Assembly (NCBI GenBank): GCA_052034255.1 | Contig: JBPOIU010000022.1 | Location: 25,554-89,553 of the forward strand | Source: JADJEK01 sp052034255 | GTDB taxonomy: Bacteria > Planctomycetota > B15-G4 > JADJEK01 | Direction: 5' to 3' | DNA length: 64,000 nt | Shown: one piece after another, positions 1 to 6,829 of the stretch | Position numbering within the stretch: position 1 is the first letter of the stretch | Layout: every line of letters begins with the position of its first letter | The notes under the pieces: generated by a model | What the model was told of the DNA's origin: nothing | Databases searched by the model: none | Seen by the model: only the letters and a program-made list of their open reading frames with translations | Translations under genes and position numbers: made by a program

Positions 1-42
1 GCGCACTGGTACTGGACGATCGGCGACTCCGACGTGTTCTGA
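1..42 (+). CDS. 3' end of a truncated upstream gene
   Basis: The first 42 bases read through in frame 1 as 13 codons ending in a TGA at 40-42, giving a tail that reads AHWYWTIGDSDVF. The start lies outside the window, so neither length nor family can be judged. The tail is rich in aromatic residues. It is reported as a partial gene only because the reading frame is open from the window edge and the next gene starts 70 bases later on the same strand. It could also be a chance open frame. Confidence 0.4.
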   Translation, partial: AHWYWTIGDSDVF

Positions 43-112
43 TCCGCACGAAGCCGCGCGCTCTCGCGGACCCCTTGCTTGCACACCGGGTTACCGTGGT
101 ACCCTGCAACCC

Positions 113-535
113 ATGGACCTCGCCACCGAACAGGGCCGCGGCTCCGTCGCGCCCGTACATCCGCTGCTCGCCCGCTTCCTCGACGGCGTCCCGCCGTGCG
201 CTCCGTTCACGCATCGCGACCACGTCGAGGTCGCGTGGCGACTGCTCGAAGCCATGCCGCTCGAGCGCGCGATCGGCGTGTTCTGCGATCGCCTCCGGCG
301 CATCGCGACGGCCGCCGGCGTCCCCCAGAAGTTCCACGCGACGCTGACGTGGTGCTACCTCGTGCTCGTCGACGCGCGTCGCGCGCAAGCTCAGTCGTGG
401 GACGCGTTCGCGCGCGGCAATGCCGAGTTGTTCGACCGCACGCACCCCGCGGTCGCCCAGCACTACTCCCCGCAGCGGCTGGCCACGGACGAGGCCCGCC
501 GCACGTTCGTCTTCCCCGATCGCCTGCCGCTTTGA
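113..535 (+). CDS. Conserved hypothetical protein, 140 aa
   Basis: A 140-residue soluble protein with no signal peptide or membrane segment. The central part has a pattern I recognise from uncharacterised bacterial proteins: FTHRDH near residue 33, followed by a helical stretch rich in aromatic and acidic residues (KFHATLTWCYLVLV), and a C-terminal YSPQRLATDEARRTFVFPD. The conserved FTHRDHVEVAW and YSPxRL blocks suggest a compact helical fold, but no catalytic function is known to me. The ATG at 113 has no convincing Shine-Dalgarno sequence. A small gene follows 41 bases downstream on the same strand, so the two are probably co-transcribed. Confidence 0.75.
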   Translation: MDLATEQGRGSVAPVHPLLARFLDGVPPCAPFTHRDHVEVAWRLLEAMPLERAIGVFCDRLRRIATAAGVPQKFHATLTWCYLVLVDARRAQAQSWDAFARGNAELFDRTHPAVAQHYSPQRLATDEARRTFVFPDRLPL

Positions 536-576
536 GCGCTCGCGAGACCAGCTCCACCCCTTCGAGGACACGAGCC

Positions 577-864
577 ATGCCCAAACGCGCCCGGACGAAA
601 CCCGCAGCGAACGACGCGCCACGCGTCGTCGAGCGCATCCAAACCGGCCTCCGCATCGAGAAGCGGATCCTGAAAGTCCTGAAAGGTGTCGCCGAGATCC
701 ACGATTTGACGCTCGGCGATCTGCTCGAGGGCATCGTGCTACATGCGTTCGCGGGCAAAGCGCCGTTCTCGAAGGAGACGTTGCAACAGATCGAGCGCTT
801 GAAGGCCGTCTACGGACTCGACCTGACGGTCGCGGACAGCCACCGCTTGCGCGAGGCGGATTGA
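577..864 (+). CDS. Small conserved protein, 95 aa, possibly RHH-like
   Basis: A 95-residue basic, helical protein. The core (RIEKRILKVLKGVAEIHDL followed by TLGDLLEGIVLHAF) has the amphipathic helix-turn-helix rhythm of ribbon-helix-helix or similar small DNA-binding proteins. No strong DNA-contact motif can be named. The C-terminal half (SKETLQQIERLKAVYGLDLT, then ADSHRL) looks conserved and specific to this family. The ATG at 577 was chosen because residues upstream in the same frame are low-complexity Arg/Ala/Pro typical of out-of-frame high-GC DNA. It lies 41 bases after the 140-aa gene and may share its promoter. The function is unknown. Confidence 0.7.
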   Translation: MPKRARTKPAANDAPRVVERIQTGLRIEKRILKVLKGVAEIHDLTLGDLLEGIVLHAFAGKAPFSKETLQQIERLKAVYGLDLTVADSHRLREAD

Positions 865-1059
865 CCCGCGGTTGACTTGAGGCCGCCCGGCACGGGCAGT
901 ACGGTCACGCCGCGTCGAAGTTCGCGCGGCGCGCATCGCTCGAGGGATTCTTCGGGGCGAGCCGGAACGGGCGGTCGCGCGCGGTGCGATCGCCGTCGTG
1001 TTCCGAACTGGCTCGTGCTGGCGATGCCGAAGTCCGCCGTCGTTCGAAGGGACCGCGTC

Positions 1060-3180
1060 ATGAGACTTCCACTCGCATTCGTGATGACGCTGGCGGTCGG
1101 CGCGCACCCGACGACCTTCGGCAACACGGCCCGCGACGAGCGCTTGGCGCTGCCGACCGTGGAAGCGCGCGAGGACGCGCTGAAGCAGCTGCGCGCGCAC
1201 TTCGCGACGGAGTACGCGGACACGTCAGCGGCGGGGCGCGCGGCGCTCGCGGCGACGTTGCTCGACATGGAGAGCGCGCTCACCGACGACCCGGTCGGGC
1301 GATACGTCCTCCTCGATCAAGCGCGCACGCTGTCCATCCAAGCGTCCCACGCGCAACGCGCCCTGGATGCCGTCGAGCGCCTGGCGACGAAGTACGTCGT
1401 CGACGGGCGCACCGAACGCTTCGAGACCGTGACGCAATTGTTGGCGAAACCCGACGCCGACCCGACGGCGGTCGCGAACGCGGCGTTCGCCAGCGCCGAC
1501 GAGTGCTTGCAACTCGGCGACGAGACCGGCGCGAACAAGATCACGCGCGCACTGGCTGAACGCCTGAAGTCGTCCCCGGATGAATCCCTGCAGTCGCGGC
1601 TCCGTGCGTTGCGCGCGACGGTGAACCTCCGCCTCAAGGTCCGCGCGTGGCGTACGCAGCTCGAAACGAAGCCCGACGATCCGACGACGAACTTCGAACT
1701 CGGCGCCCACGAGTGCTTCGTGCTCGGCGATTGGACCCGCGGCCTGCCGCGGCTCGTGAAGGGCTCCGATCCGAAGCTCGCCGCGATCGCGCGCATCGAA
1801 CTCGACGATCCTCGCTCCGCGGACGCGCAATTCGAACTCGCCGAGGCGTGGTTCAAGTACGCCGAATCCGCGCGCGAGGACTTGCGCGCCGGCTCCCAGC
1901 TGCGCGCCGCGTTGCGCTTCAAGAGCGCGGAGCCCGGCTTGACGGGTCTCCGCCGCCAGCTCGCCGCGGAGCGCTTGAAGAAGCTCGAAGCGACGAGCGC
2001 CAGCGCCCCCGCCGCTGCCGGGACCGACACCGATTCCGCCCCGAGCGACTCCGCGAGTACCGCGCGTTCCGACGACACGCCGTCCAGCACGGCACCAACG
2101 ACGCGAATCGCGATCCCCGCGAAGTACGCGAACCGCTCGCGCGCCGCCAAGCTGCCGACGGTCGCCGCCGCATTGACGTGGCTGCAAAAGCACCAAAGCC
2201 CAAGCGGCTCGTGGTCCGCCACCAAGTTCATGAGCAACTGCGTCGACGACGGATGCGTCGGGGAAGGTGTGTCCGAGCACGACATCGGCATCACCGCATT
2301 GGCGGTCCTCGCGTTCCTCGGGGCGGGCCACACGCCGACGTCCGGTCCGTACGCGCGCGAGGTCGAGGCTGGCTTGCGCTTCCTTCTCGCCCGGCAGGAC
2401 GCGAAGTCGGGCTGCGTCGGGACGATCGGCAAGCCGCGCGACTTCCTGTACGACCACGCGATCGCGACACTCGCGCTCGTCGAGGCGTACGGATTGACCG
2501 GCGCGGCCGAATACGAGAACGCGGCAAACGCCGGGGTGCGGTTCGTCCTCGCCGCGCGGAATCCGAATTCCGCGTGGCGGTACGACGTTCCGCCGACCGG
2601 TGAGAACGACGTCTCGGTCACGGGCTGGATGGTGCTGACGCTGTGCGCCGCGCGTGACGTCGGGATCACCGTGGACGACAGCGCCATCGTGGACGCGATG
2701 CGCTACATCGAGTCGATGACCGACGCCACGACGTGGCGCACGGGCTACATCACCAAGGGCGGCTACTCGGCGCGTGAAGCCGGAATGGCCGAACTCTGGC
2801 GCCCGGAATACACCGAAGCGATGACGGCGGTGGCGATGCTGTGCCGCATCGTCACCGGCACCGAGCCGACGCGTTCCCCGGCGCTGAAGGGCGGCGCCGG
2901 CCTCCTCCACGCGCAGTCGCCGAACTGGGAGCGTGCCGACTTCTACTACTGGTACTACGGCTCGCAGGCCATGTTCCAGATGAGCGCGGCCGACTGGCAG
3001 CGCTGGGAATCCAAGCTGAACACCGCGCTGCGGACGCACCAGCAGACGACTGGTTGCGCCGCCGGCTCATGGGATCCGCGGGTGGATCCGTGGGGACATC
3101 GCGGCGGCCGCGTCTATGCGACCGCGATCCTCTGCTTGTGCGCCGAGGCGCCGTATCGCTACGCGCGCGTGTTCAAGTGA
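1060..3180 (+). CDS. Secreted alpha/alpha-toroid (prenyltransferase/squalene-oxidase repeat) protein
   Basis: A 706-residue protein. The start at 1060 follows a good ribosome-binding site (GAAGGGA at 1046-1052) and yields a signal peptide (MRLPLAFVMTLAVGAHP). Residues ~25-310 are helical and TPR-like. A Ser/Ala/Thr-rich linker at ~310-345 leads to a C-terminal alpha/alpha-barrel at ~365-705. This domain has repeats of the squalene-cyclase/prenyltransferase superfamily (TWLQKHQSPSGSW, DIGITALAVLAFLGAGHTP, GVRFVLAARNPNSAWRYD, DVSVTGWMVLTL). The DxDD or DCTAE motifs of real cyclases are absent, so this is probably a binding or structural toroid, as in many secreted planctomycete proteins. The substrate is unknown. 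It converges with the VOC gene, nine bases away. Confidence 0.85.
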   Translation: MRLPLAFVMTLAVGAHPTTFGNTARDERLALPTVEAREDALKQLRAHFATEYADTSAAGRAALAATLLDMESALTDDPVGRYVLLDQARTLSIQASHAQRALDAVERLATKYVVDGRTERFETVTQLLAKPDADPTAVANAAFASADECLQLGDETGANKITRALAERLKSSPDESLQSRLRALRATVNLRLKVRAWRTQLETKPDDPTTNFELGAHECFVLGDWTRGLPRLVKGSDPKLAAIARIELDDPRSADAQFELAEAWFKYAESAREDLRAGSQLRAALRFKSAEPGLTGLRRQLAAERLKKLEATSASAPAAAGTDTDSAPSDSASTARSDDTPSSTAPTTRIAIPAKYANRSRAAKLPTVAAALTWLQKHQSPSGSWSATKFMSNCVDDGCVGEGVSEHDIGITALAVLAFLGAGHTPTSGPYAREVEAGLRFLLARQDAKSGCVGTIGKPRDFLYDHAIATLALVEAYGLTGAAEYENAANAGVRFVLAARNPNSAWRYDVPPTGENDVSVTGWMVLTLCAARDVGITVDDSAIVDAMRYIESMTDATTWRTGYITKGGYSAREAGMAELWRPEYTEAMTAVAMLCRIVTGTEPTRSPALKGGAGLLHAQSPNWERADFYYWYYGSQAMFQMSAADWQRWESKLNTALRTHQQTTGCAAGSWDPRVDPWGHRGGRVYATAILCLCAEAPYRYARVFK

Positions 3181-3202
3181 CGCGCCGCGTCAATGCGGCG
3201 CG
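3181..3202. terminator. Perfect 8-bp hairpin at convergent gene ends
   Basis: A perfect inverted repeat with arms CGCGCCGC (3181-3188) and GCGGCGCG (3195-3202) and a 6-nt loop. It starts right after the toroid gene's TGA and covers the stop codon of the convergent VOC gene (3190-3192). There is no T-run on either side, so it is not a classical intrinsic terminator. Its position between two converging genes suggests a shared bidirectional terminator or an mRNA 3'-end stabiliser. Confidence 0.45.
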
Positions 3203-3654
3203 AGGGCCCGCTCGAGCCCGGCGACGTCGATCTTGACCATCTTCATCATCGCGTCGGTCGCGCGCTGGCGCGTCGTCGCGTCCGCGTGCTCGAGCAGCTC
3301 CATCAATCGCTTCGGGATGATCTGCCACGACACGCCGTAGCGGTCCTCGAGCCAGCCGCATTGCGTGGGTTTGCCGCCTCCCGCGAGCAGCGCGTCCCAA
3401 TAGCGGTCGACCTCGGCCTGGTCCTCGCACGCGACGAACGTCGAGTACGCGGCCGTGAGCCGGTAGTGCGGCCCACCGTTCAACGCCATGAACGATTGGC
3501 CGTTCAGCGTGAACTCGACGAGTTGCGCCGTGGACTTCGTGATCTTCGAGTTCGGGAAGATCGAGCAATAGAACTTCGCCGCATCCTGCGCGTTCGCTTC
3601 GAACCACAGGAACGGCGTGAGCGTCGGCGTCGCGGCGGTCGGTCGGGTCGTCAC
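3190..3654 (-). CDS. VOC-superfamily protein, PhnB-like
   Basis: A 154-residue protein of the glyoxalase/bleomycin-resistance (VOC) superfamily, PhnB-like or 3-demethylubiquinone-9 3-methyltransferase-like branch. The N-terminal pattern TPFLWFEANAQDAAKFYCSIF followed by NSKI, the central FMALNGGPHYRLTAAYS, and the C-terminal RYGVSWQIIPKRLMELL are typical. Family members are cytoplasmic and their individual substrates are mostly unknown. I chose a GTG start at 3654 because AGGAG lies six bases upstream (plus-strand 3661-3665). An ATG at 3744 would add a hydrophobic signal-like leader (MLTFPRCAVLAALVASPF) but has poor ribosome-binding context, so a secreted form cannot be excluded. Confidence 0.85.
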   Translation of the reverse strand: MTTRPTAATPTLTPFLWFEANAQDAAKFYCSIFPNSKITKSTAQLVEFTLNGQSFMALNGGPHYRLTAAYSTFVACEDQAEVDRYWDALLAGGGKPTQCGWLEDRYGVSWQIIPKRLMELLEHADATTRQRATDAMMKMVKIDVAGLERALAPH

Positions 3655-3895
3655 GGTTGACTCCTGCTCCTCGGGGAACGAATGGGGAACGAAAGGACTC
3701 GCGACGAGCGCGGCGAGGACGGCGCATCGAGGGAACGTGAGCATGATCGAGGTCTCGTTGGGGACAGGTTTTCCCCAAGTCGGCGCTGACGGCGACGGCT
3801 CGACATGCCGTTCCATGTTTCTCGCGAAGTTTGCCGAGCGCCACCACGGGCGCAGCGACCGCGACGCGCATCGCCGATGACTCTGAACGGCGTAT

Positions 3896-5152
3896 TCATC
3901 CGGTCACCATCCGGCGCGACTTCGCGATCAAGTACGCGTGCTCCGCGCGGTTCGACGTTAGCTGCGCCGCGACCTCGAACTGCTCGCGCGCGGCGTCGCG
4001 ATCACCTGCACGCTCGAGCAGATGCGCTCGCACGGCGACGAGCCGGTGATGCCGCGCGAGGCGCGGATCGTGCGCCAACTCTTCGAGCCGCTCGAGTCCG
4101 GCGCGCGGCCCCCGCACCATCGCCAGCGCCACGGTTCGATTCAGATGCGCCATCGGATTGTCCTGGAGCCCCACGAGCACGTCGTAGAGCGCGAGGATCT
4201 GCGGCCAATCGGTCGCGTCCGCGTGCGCGGCTTCGCAGTGGACCGCGGCGATCGCGGCTTGCACGGCGTAGATGCCGGGCGGCGCACGCGTCAAGGCCGA
4301 CGTGACCAACCCGACGCCTTCCGCGATCGCAGCTTGGTCCCAGCGCGTTCGATCCTGCTCGTCGAGCGGGATCACCTCGCCGCTCGAGCCCACGCGCGCG
4401 GCACGTCGCGCGTGCGTCAACACCAGCAGCGCGAGCAAGCCGTCGATCTCCGCGGACGGCGGCGACAGCCGATGCAAGAGCCGCGCCAGACGGATCGCTT
4501 CGAAACAGAGCTCGACGCGATCGAGACGGTCCGCGGCGCTGGCCGCATAGCCCTCGTTGAAGATCAGGTAGAGCACGTGCAAGACCGCGGGCAGACGCGC
4601 CGCGCGCTGCGACGCGTCCGGCCGCGCCAGCGCGTCGTCGGCTTCTTGCAGCGTCCGTTTCGCGCGCACGACGCGCTGCGCGATCGTCGCCTCGGGCGCG
4701 AGCAGCGCGCTCGCGATCGCCGCCGTCGACAGTCCTCCCACGGTGCGCAACGTCAACGCGACTGCCGAGGTCGCGGACAGCGCCGGATGGCAACAGAGGA
4801 ACAGCGCCACCAAGGCGTCGTCCTGCTCGATCGAGTCCGCGGAGTCGACGGCGTCGAGCTCGCGCATCGCGGTCGACTCGCGCGCGCTCACGCGGACCTC
4901 GCGAGCGCGTCGAGCGCGTTCGGCCGCGATGCGATCCGAGAGTCGGCGACACGCCACGCGATGCAGCCAACCGCCGGGATTGGCCGGAACGCCCGCGTGC
5001 GGCCATTGCAGGAACGCCGCGATCAACGCCTCTTGGACAGCGTCCTCCGCCGCGTCGAACGCGTGCCCGCGGCGCAACAACGCACCGAGCACGCGCGGCG
5101 CCAGCTCGCGCAGCGCGTCGTCCAGCGGCGCCAGCGGTGCTTCCGCACTCAC
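3896..5152 (-). CDS. ECF RNA polymerase sigma factor, ECF42-type
   Basis: A 418-residue sigma factor, far longer than the usual ~190 residues of an ECF. Region 2 lies at ~residues 5-75 (AAEDAVQEALIAAFLQWP) and region 4 at ~110-165 (LRTVGGLSTAAIASALL). A long C-terminal extension follows, containing LHVLYLIFNEGYAAS, DGLLALLVLTHARRAAR and helical, TPR-like repeats to the end (NPMAHLNRTVALAMVRGP). This architecture is that of the ECF42 group, known to be encoded beside YCII/DGPF proteins, as here. The GTG start at 5152 overlaps the TGA of the upstream YCII gene by GTGA, so the two are translationally coupled. No anti-sigma factor is adjacent. The C-terminal extension is thought to control activity in this group. 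Confidence 0.92.
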   Translation of the reverse strand: MSAEAPLAPLDDALRELAPRVLGALLRRGHAFDAAEDAVQEALIAAFLQWPHAGVPANPGGWLHRVACRRLSDRIAAERARRAREVRVSARESTAMRELDAVDSADSIEQDDALVALFLCCHPALSATSAVALTLRTVGGLSTAAIASALLAPEATIAQRVVRAKRTLQEADDALARPDASQRAARLPAVLHVLYLIFNEGYAASAADRLDRVELCFEAIRLARLLHRLSPPSAEIDGLLALLVLTHARRAARVGSSGEVIPLDEQDRTRWDQAAIAEGVGLVTSALTRAPPGIYAVQAAIAAVHCEAAHADATDWPQILALYDVLVGLQDNPMAHLNRTVALAMVRGPRAGLERLEELAHDPRLARHHRLVAVRAHLLERAGDRDAAREQFEVAAQLTSNRAEHAYLIAKSRRMVTG

Positions 5153-5544
5153 GCTTCGATCGGCGGCGCACCCGCGACCGCGCGCAACTCGATCGGGATC
5201 GCGAACGGCTTGCCGCCTGGACCCGGCGCGGTCGACGCCAACGCCGCGATCTCGATGGCGCGCGCCTCCGACGCGACGTCGACGATCCAGAAGCCGGCCA
5301 GGAACTCCTTCGATTCCGCGAACGGTCCATCGGACACGATCGGCGCGTCGGCCCGCGTGGCCTGGACCACCTTCGCGTGGTGCGGGACGTCGAGCCCTTC
5401 GGCCACGACGAGTTCTCCGGACTCCGTGAGTTTGCGGTTCAAACCGATCATGAACTCGATGTGAGCGCCGAACTCGGCCGGCGTCCAACTGCCGAGGGAC
5501 TCGAAGTTCGCGCGGGTGCATGACATCAACAGCATGTACTTCAT
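5149..5544 (-). CDS. YCII/DGPF-domain protein, partner of the ECF42 sigma factor
   Basis: A 131-residue single-domain protein of the YCII-related (DGPF) family. It begins MKYMLLM and carries the diagnostic DGPFAESKEFLAGFWIVDV at ~residues 74-92. DGPF proteins have a ferredoxin-like fold. They are encoded next to ECF41/ECF42 sigma factors in many phyla, and their role (enzyme or sensor) is unsettled. The ATG at 5544 is preceded by GGAGG about eight bases upstream. The stop overlaps the sigma-factor start by four bases, which makes it the first gene of a two-gene operon. Confidence 0.92.
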   Translation of the reverse strand: MKYMLLMSCTRANFESLGSWTPAEFGAHIEFMIGLNRKLTESGELVVAEGLDVPHHAKVVQATRADAPIVSDGPFAESKEFLAGFWIVDVASEARAIEIAALASTAPGPGGKPFAIPIELRAVAGAPPIEA

Positions 5545-5704
5545 GGGGTCGACCTCCGATGGATGACGTGGTACGGGAACGAGGATCCGAACGGAAGTCG
5601 GAGCCGACCGCACGAGATCGACATCGGCCCGCGGAAATTTCGCGTGTCGCCGCGCGCGACCGGCTGCGGCCGAGACCGCGGGTCCAACGGGTTGCCGCGG
5701 GGGG

Positions 5705-6829
5705 TCAGATCGGCAGCTTCGCGTCCGGGTCGTAGCCGGTCAGCTCGACGTAGCCGCGACCGACCACGCGCCCATCGCGCTTCACGGTGATCGGGCCTTC
5801 GAAGTACTCGATGCCGTCGACCAACACGCTCGCGTTGATCGAACGCGGCGTCACCGCTTCGATCGCGAACGACTCGTCGCCGACGCGGACGTCGAACCCG
5901 GTCGGATAGCGCGAGCCGTCGCTTGGCGGCTTGCCCGTGATCGTGAACTCGTCGCCGCGCAGCGCCGCGCTGTGGCCCGTCGCGTCGACCCACGTTCCGC
6001 TGGCGTAATCCACCGCGCCATCCGCGCGCCGCAGCACGTAGAGCATCAGATCGCGCCCGTCCTCGAGCTGGATGCTGAACCAATCCCAACCCACTTGGCG
6101 CTTCGCGAGTTGCCCGCTCGAGAACTCGTGATCCATCCAGCTGGAGCCCACCACGGCGAACTCGTCCCCGCGCCAGCGCACGCTTCCTCGCGTCGCCATG
6201 CGCGTGAACGACGCGTATTGGCTCGCGGCCGAGCCGTCCTCCGACTTCTTCGAGTACCCGCGCTCCCCATGCAGCACGACGGGTCGAGTCGGCTGCGTGT
6301 CGAGCGCGAACGCTACCCCCCGCGTGTCGTCGCGCATCGTGAACGCGAAGCCGTCGCCCTGTAGACGCAACTCCCAACGCCCGCTGGTGCCCGCCGGAGC
6401 CTTCGACCATGCGATGACCGGATCGGGCTCGCGCGGAAAGCCGCCGAGGTCTCCGGATGCTCGCCACAGCGTTTCGCTGAACACGTGCTCACCGGTGCGC
6501 AGGTCCGTGAGCGCTGCGTGCCCCATGACCAGTGCGTTCGCCGCCCAACGCGAACCCTCGCGCGCGGGCTGCGGGTCGATCCCGATGCGGAACAGCGTGA
6601 ATTGGTATCCGAATCGCGCGACGCCGGGCGCGTCGGCCGCATCGAGATGCCCCGTGAAGTACCACCACTCGGTCTTCGAGGTGTCGTGCGCGCGATGATC
6701 GCGCGGGAACTCGAAGACGTGGTCGGGTGACGCTTGGACCCACGGCGAGGTCGTCGACTCCTCGGCCGCGAAGCCTCGCACCAGGAATGCGAGCCCGACC
6801 AGCGCGAGCACGCCCCATCGCTTCCGCAT
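5705..6829 (-). CDS. AttH/CrtC-like secreted lipocalin-fold hydratase-like protein
   Basis: A 374-residue protein with a signal peptide (MRKRWGVLALVGLAFLVRGFA). The body belongs to the AttH / hydroxyneurosporene-synthase-like family, a double lipocalin-like fold. The family marker TEWWYFTGHL is at ~residues 53-62; other conserved blocks are YQFTLFRIG, SKKSEDGSAASQYASFTRM, GSSWMDHEFSSGQLAK, GWDWFSIQLEDGRDLMLY and GRGYVELTGYD. The family includes AttH from Agrobacterium att operons and carotenoid 1,2-hydratase CrtC. The natural ligand of the bacterial secreted forms is unclear. It is the last gene of an ABC operon, and its start ATG overlaps the permease stop as TGATG. A carotenoid role is not supported because no carotenoid genes are nearby. 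Confidence 0.85.
   Translation of the reverse strand: MRKRWGVLALVGLAFLVRGFAAEESTTSPWVQASPDHVFEFPRDHRAHDTSKTEWWYFTGHLDAADAPGVARFGYQFTLFRIGIDPQPAREGSRWAANALVMGHAALTDLRTGEHVFSETLWRASGDLGGFPREPDPVIAWSKAPAGTSGRWELRLQGDGFAFTMRDDTRGVAFALDTQPTRPVVLHGERGYSKKSEDGSAASQYASFTRMATRGSVRWRGDEFAVVGSSWMDHEFSSGQLAKRQVGWDWFSIQLEDGRDLMLYVLRRADGAVDYASGTWVDATGHSAALRGDEFTITGKPPSDGSRYPTGFDVRVGDESFAIEAVTPRSINASVLVDGIEYFEGPITVKRDGRVVGRGYVELTGYDPDAKLPI

Noticed and set aside
1225..3039. 604-codon minus-strand open frame
   Set aside because: Antisense to the toroid gene, Arg/Gly-rich, no ribosome-binding site and no domain.
3655..3744. N-terminal signal-like extension of the VOC protein
   Set aside because: A hydrophobic leader is readable from ATG 3744, but the ribosome-binding site supports GTG 3654 and relatives are cytoplasmic. 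It is noted as an alternative, not annotated.
4022..5464. 480-codon plus-strand open frame
   Set aside because: Antisense to the ECF42 and YCII genes, which have clear motifs and coupled starts. The plus-strand product is Arg/Gln-rich.
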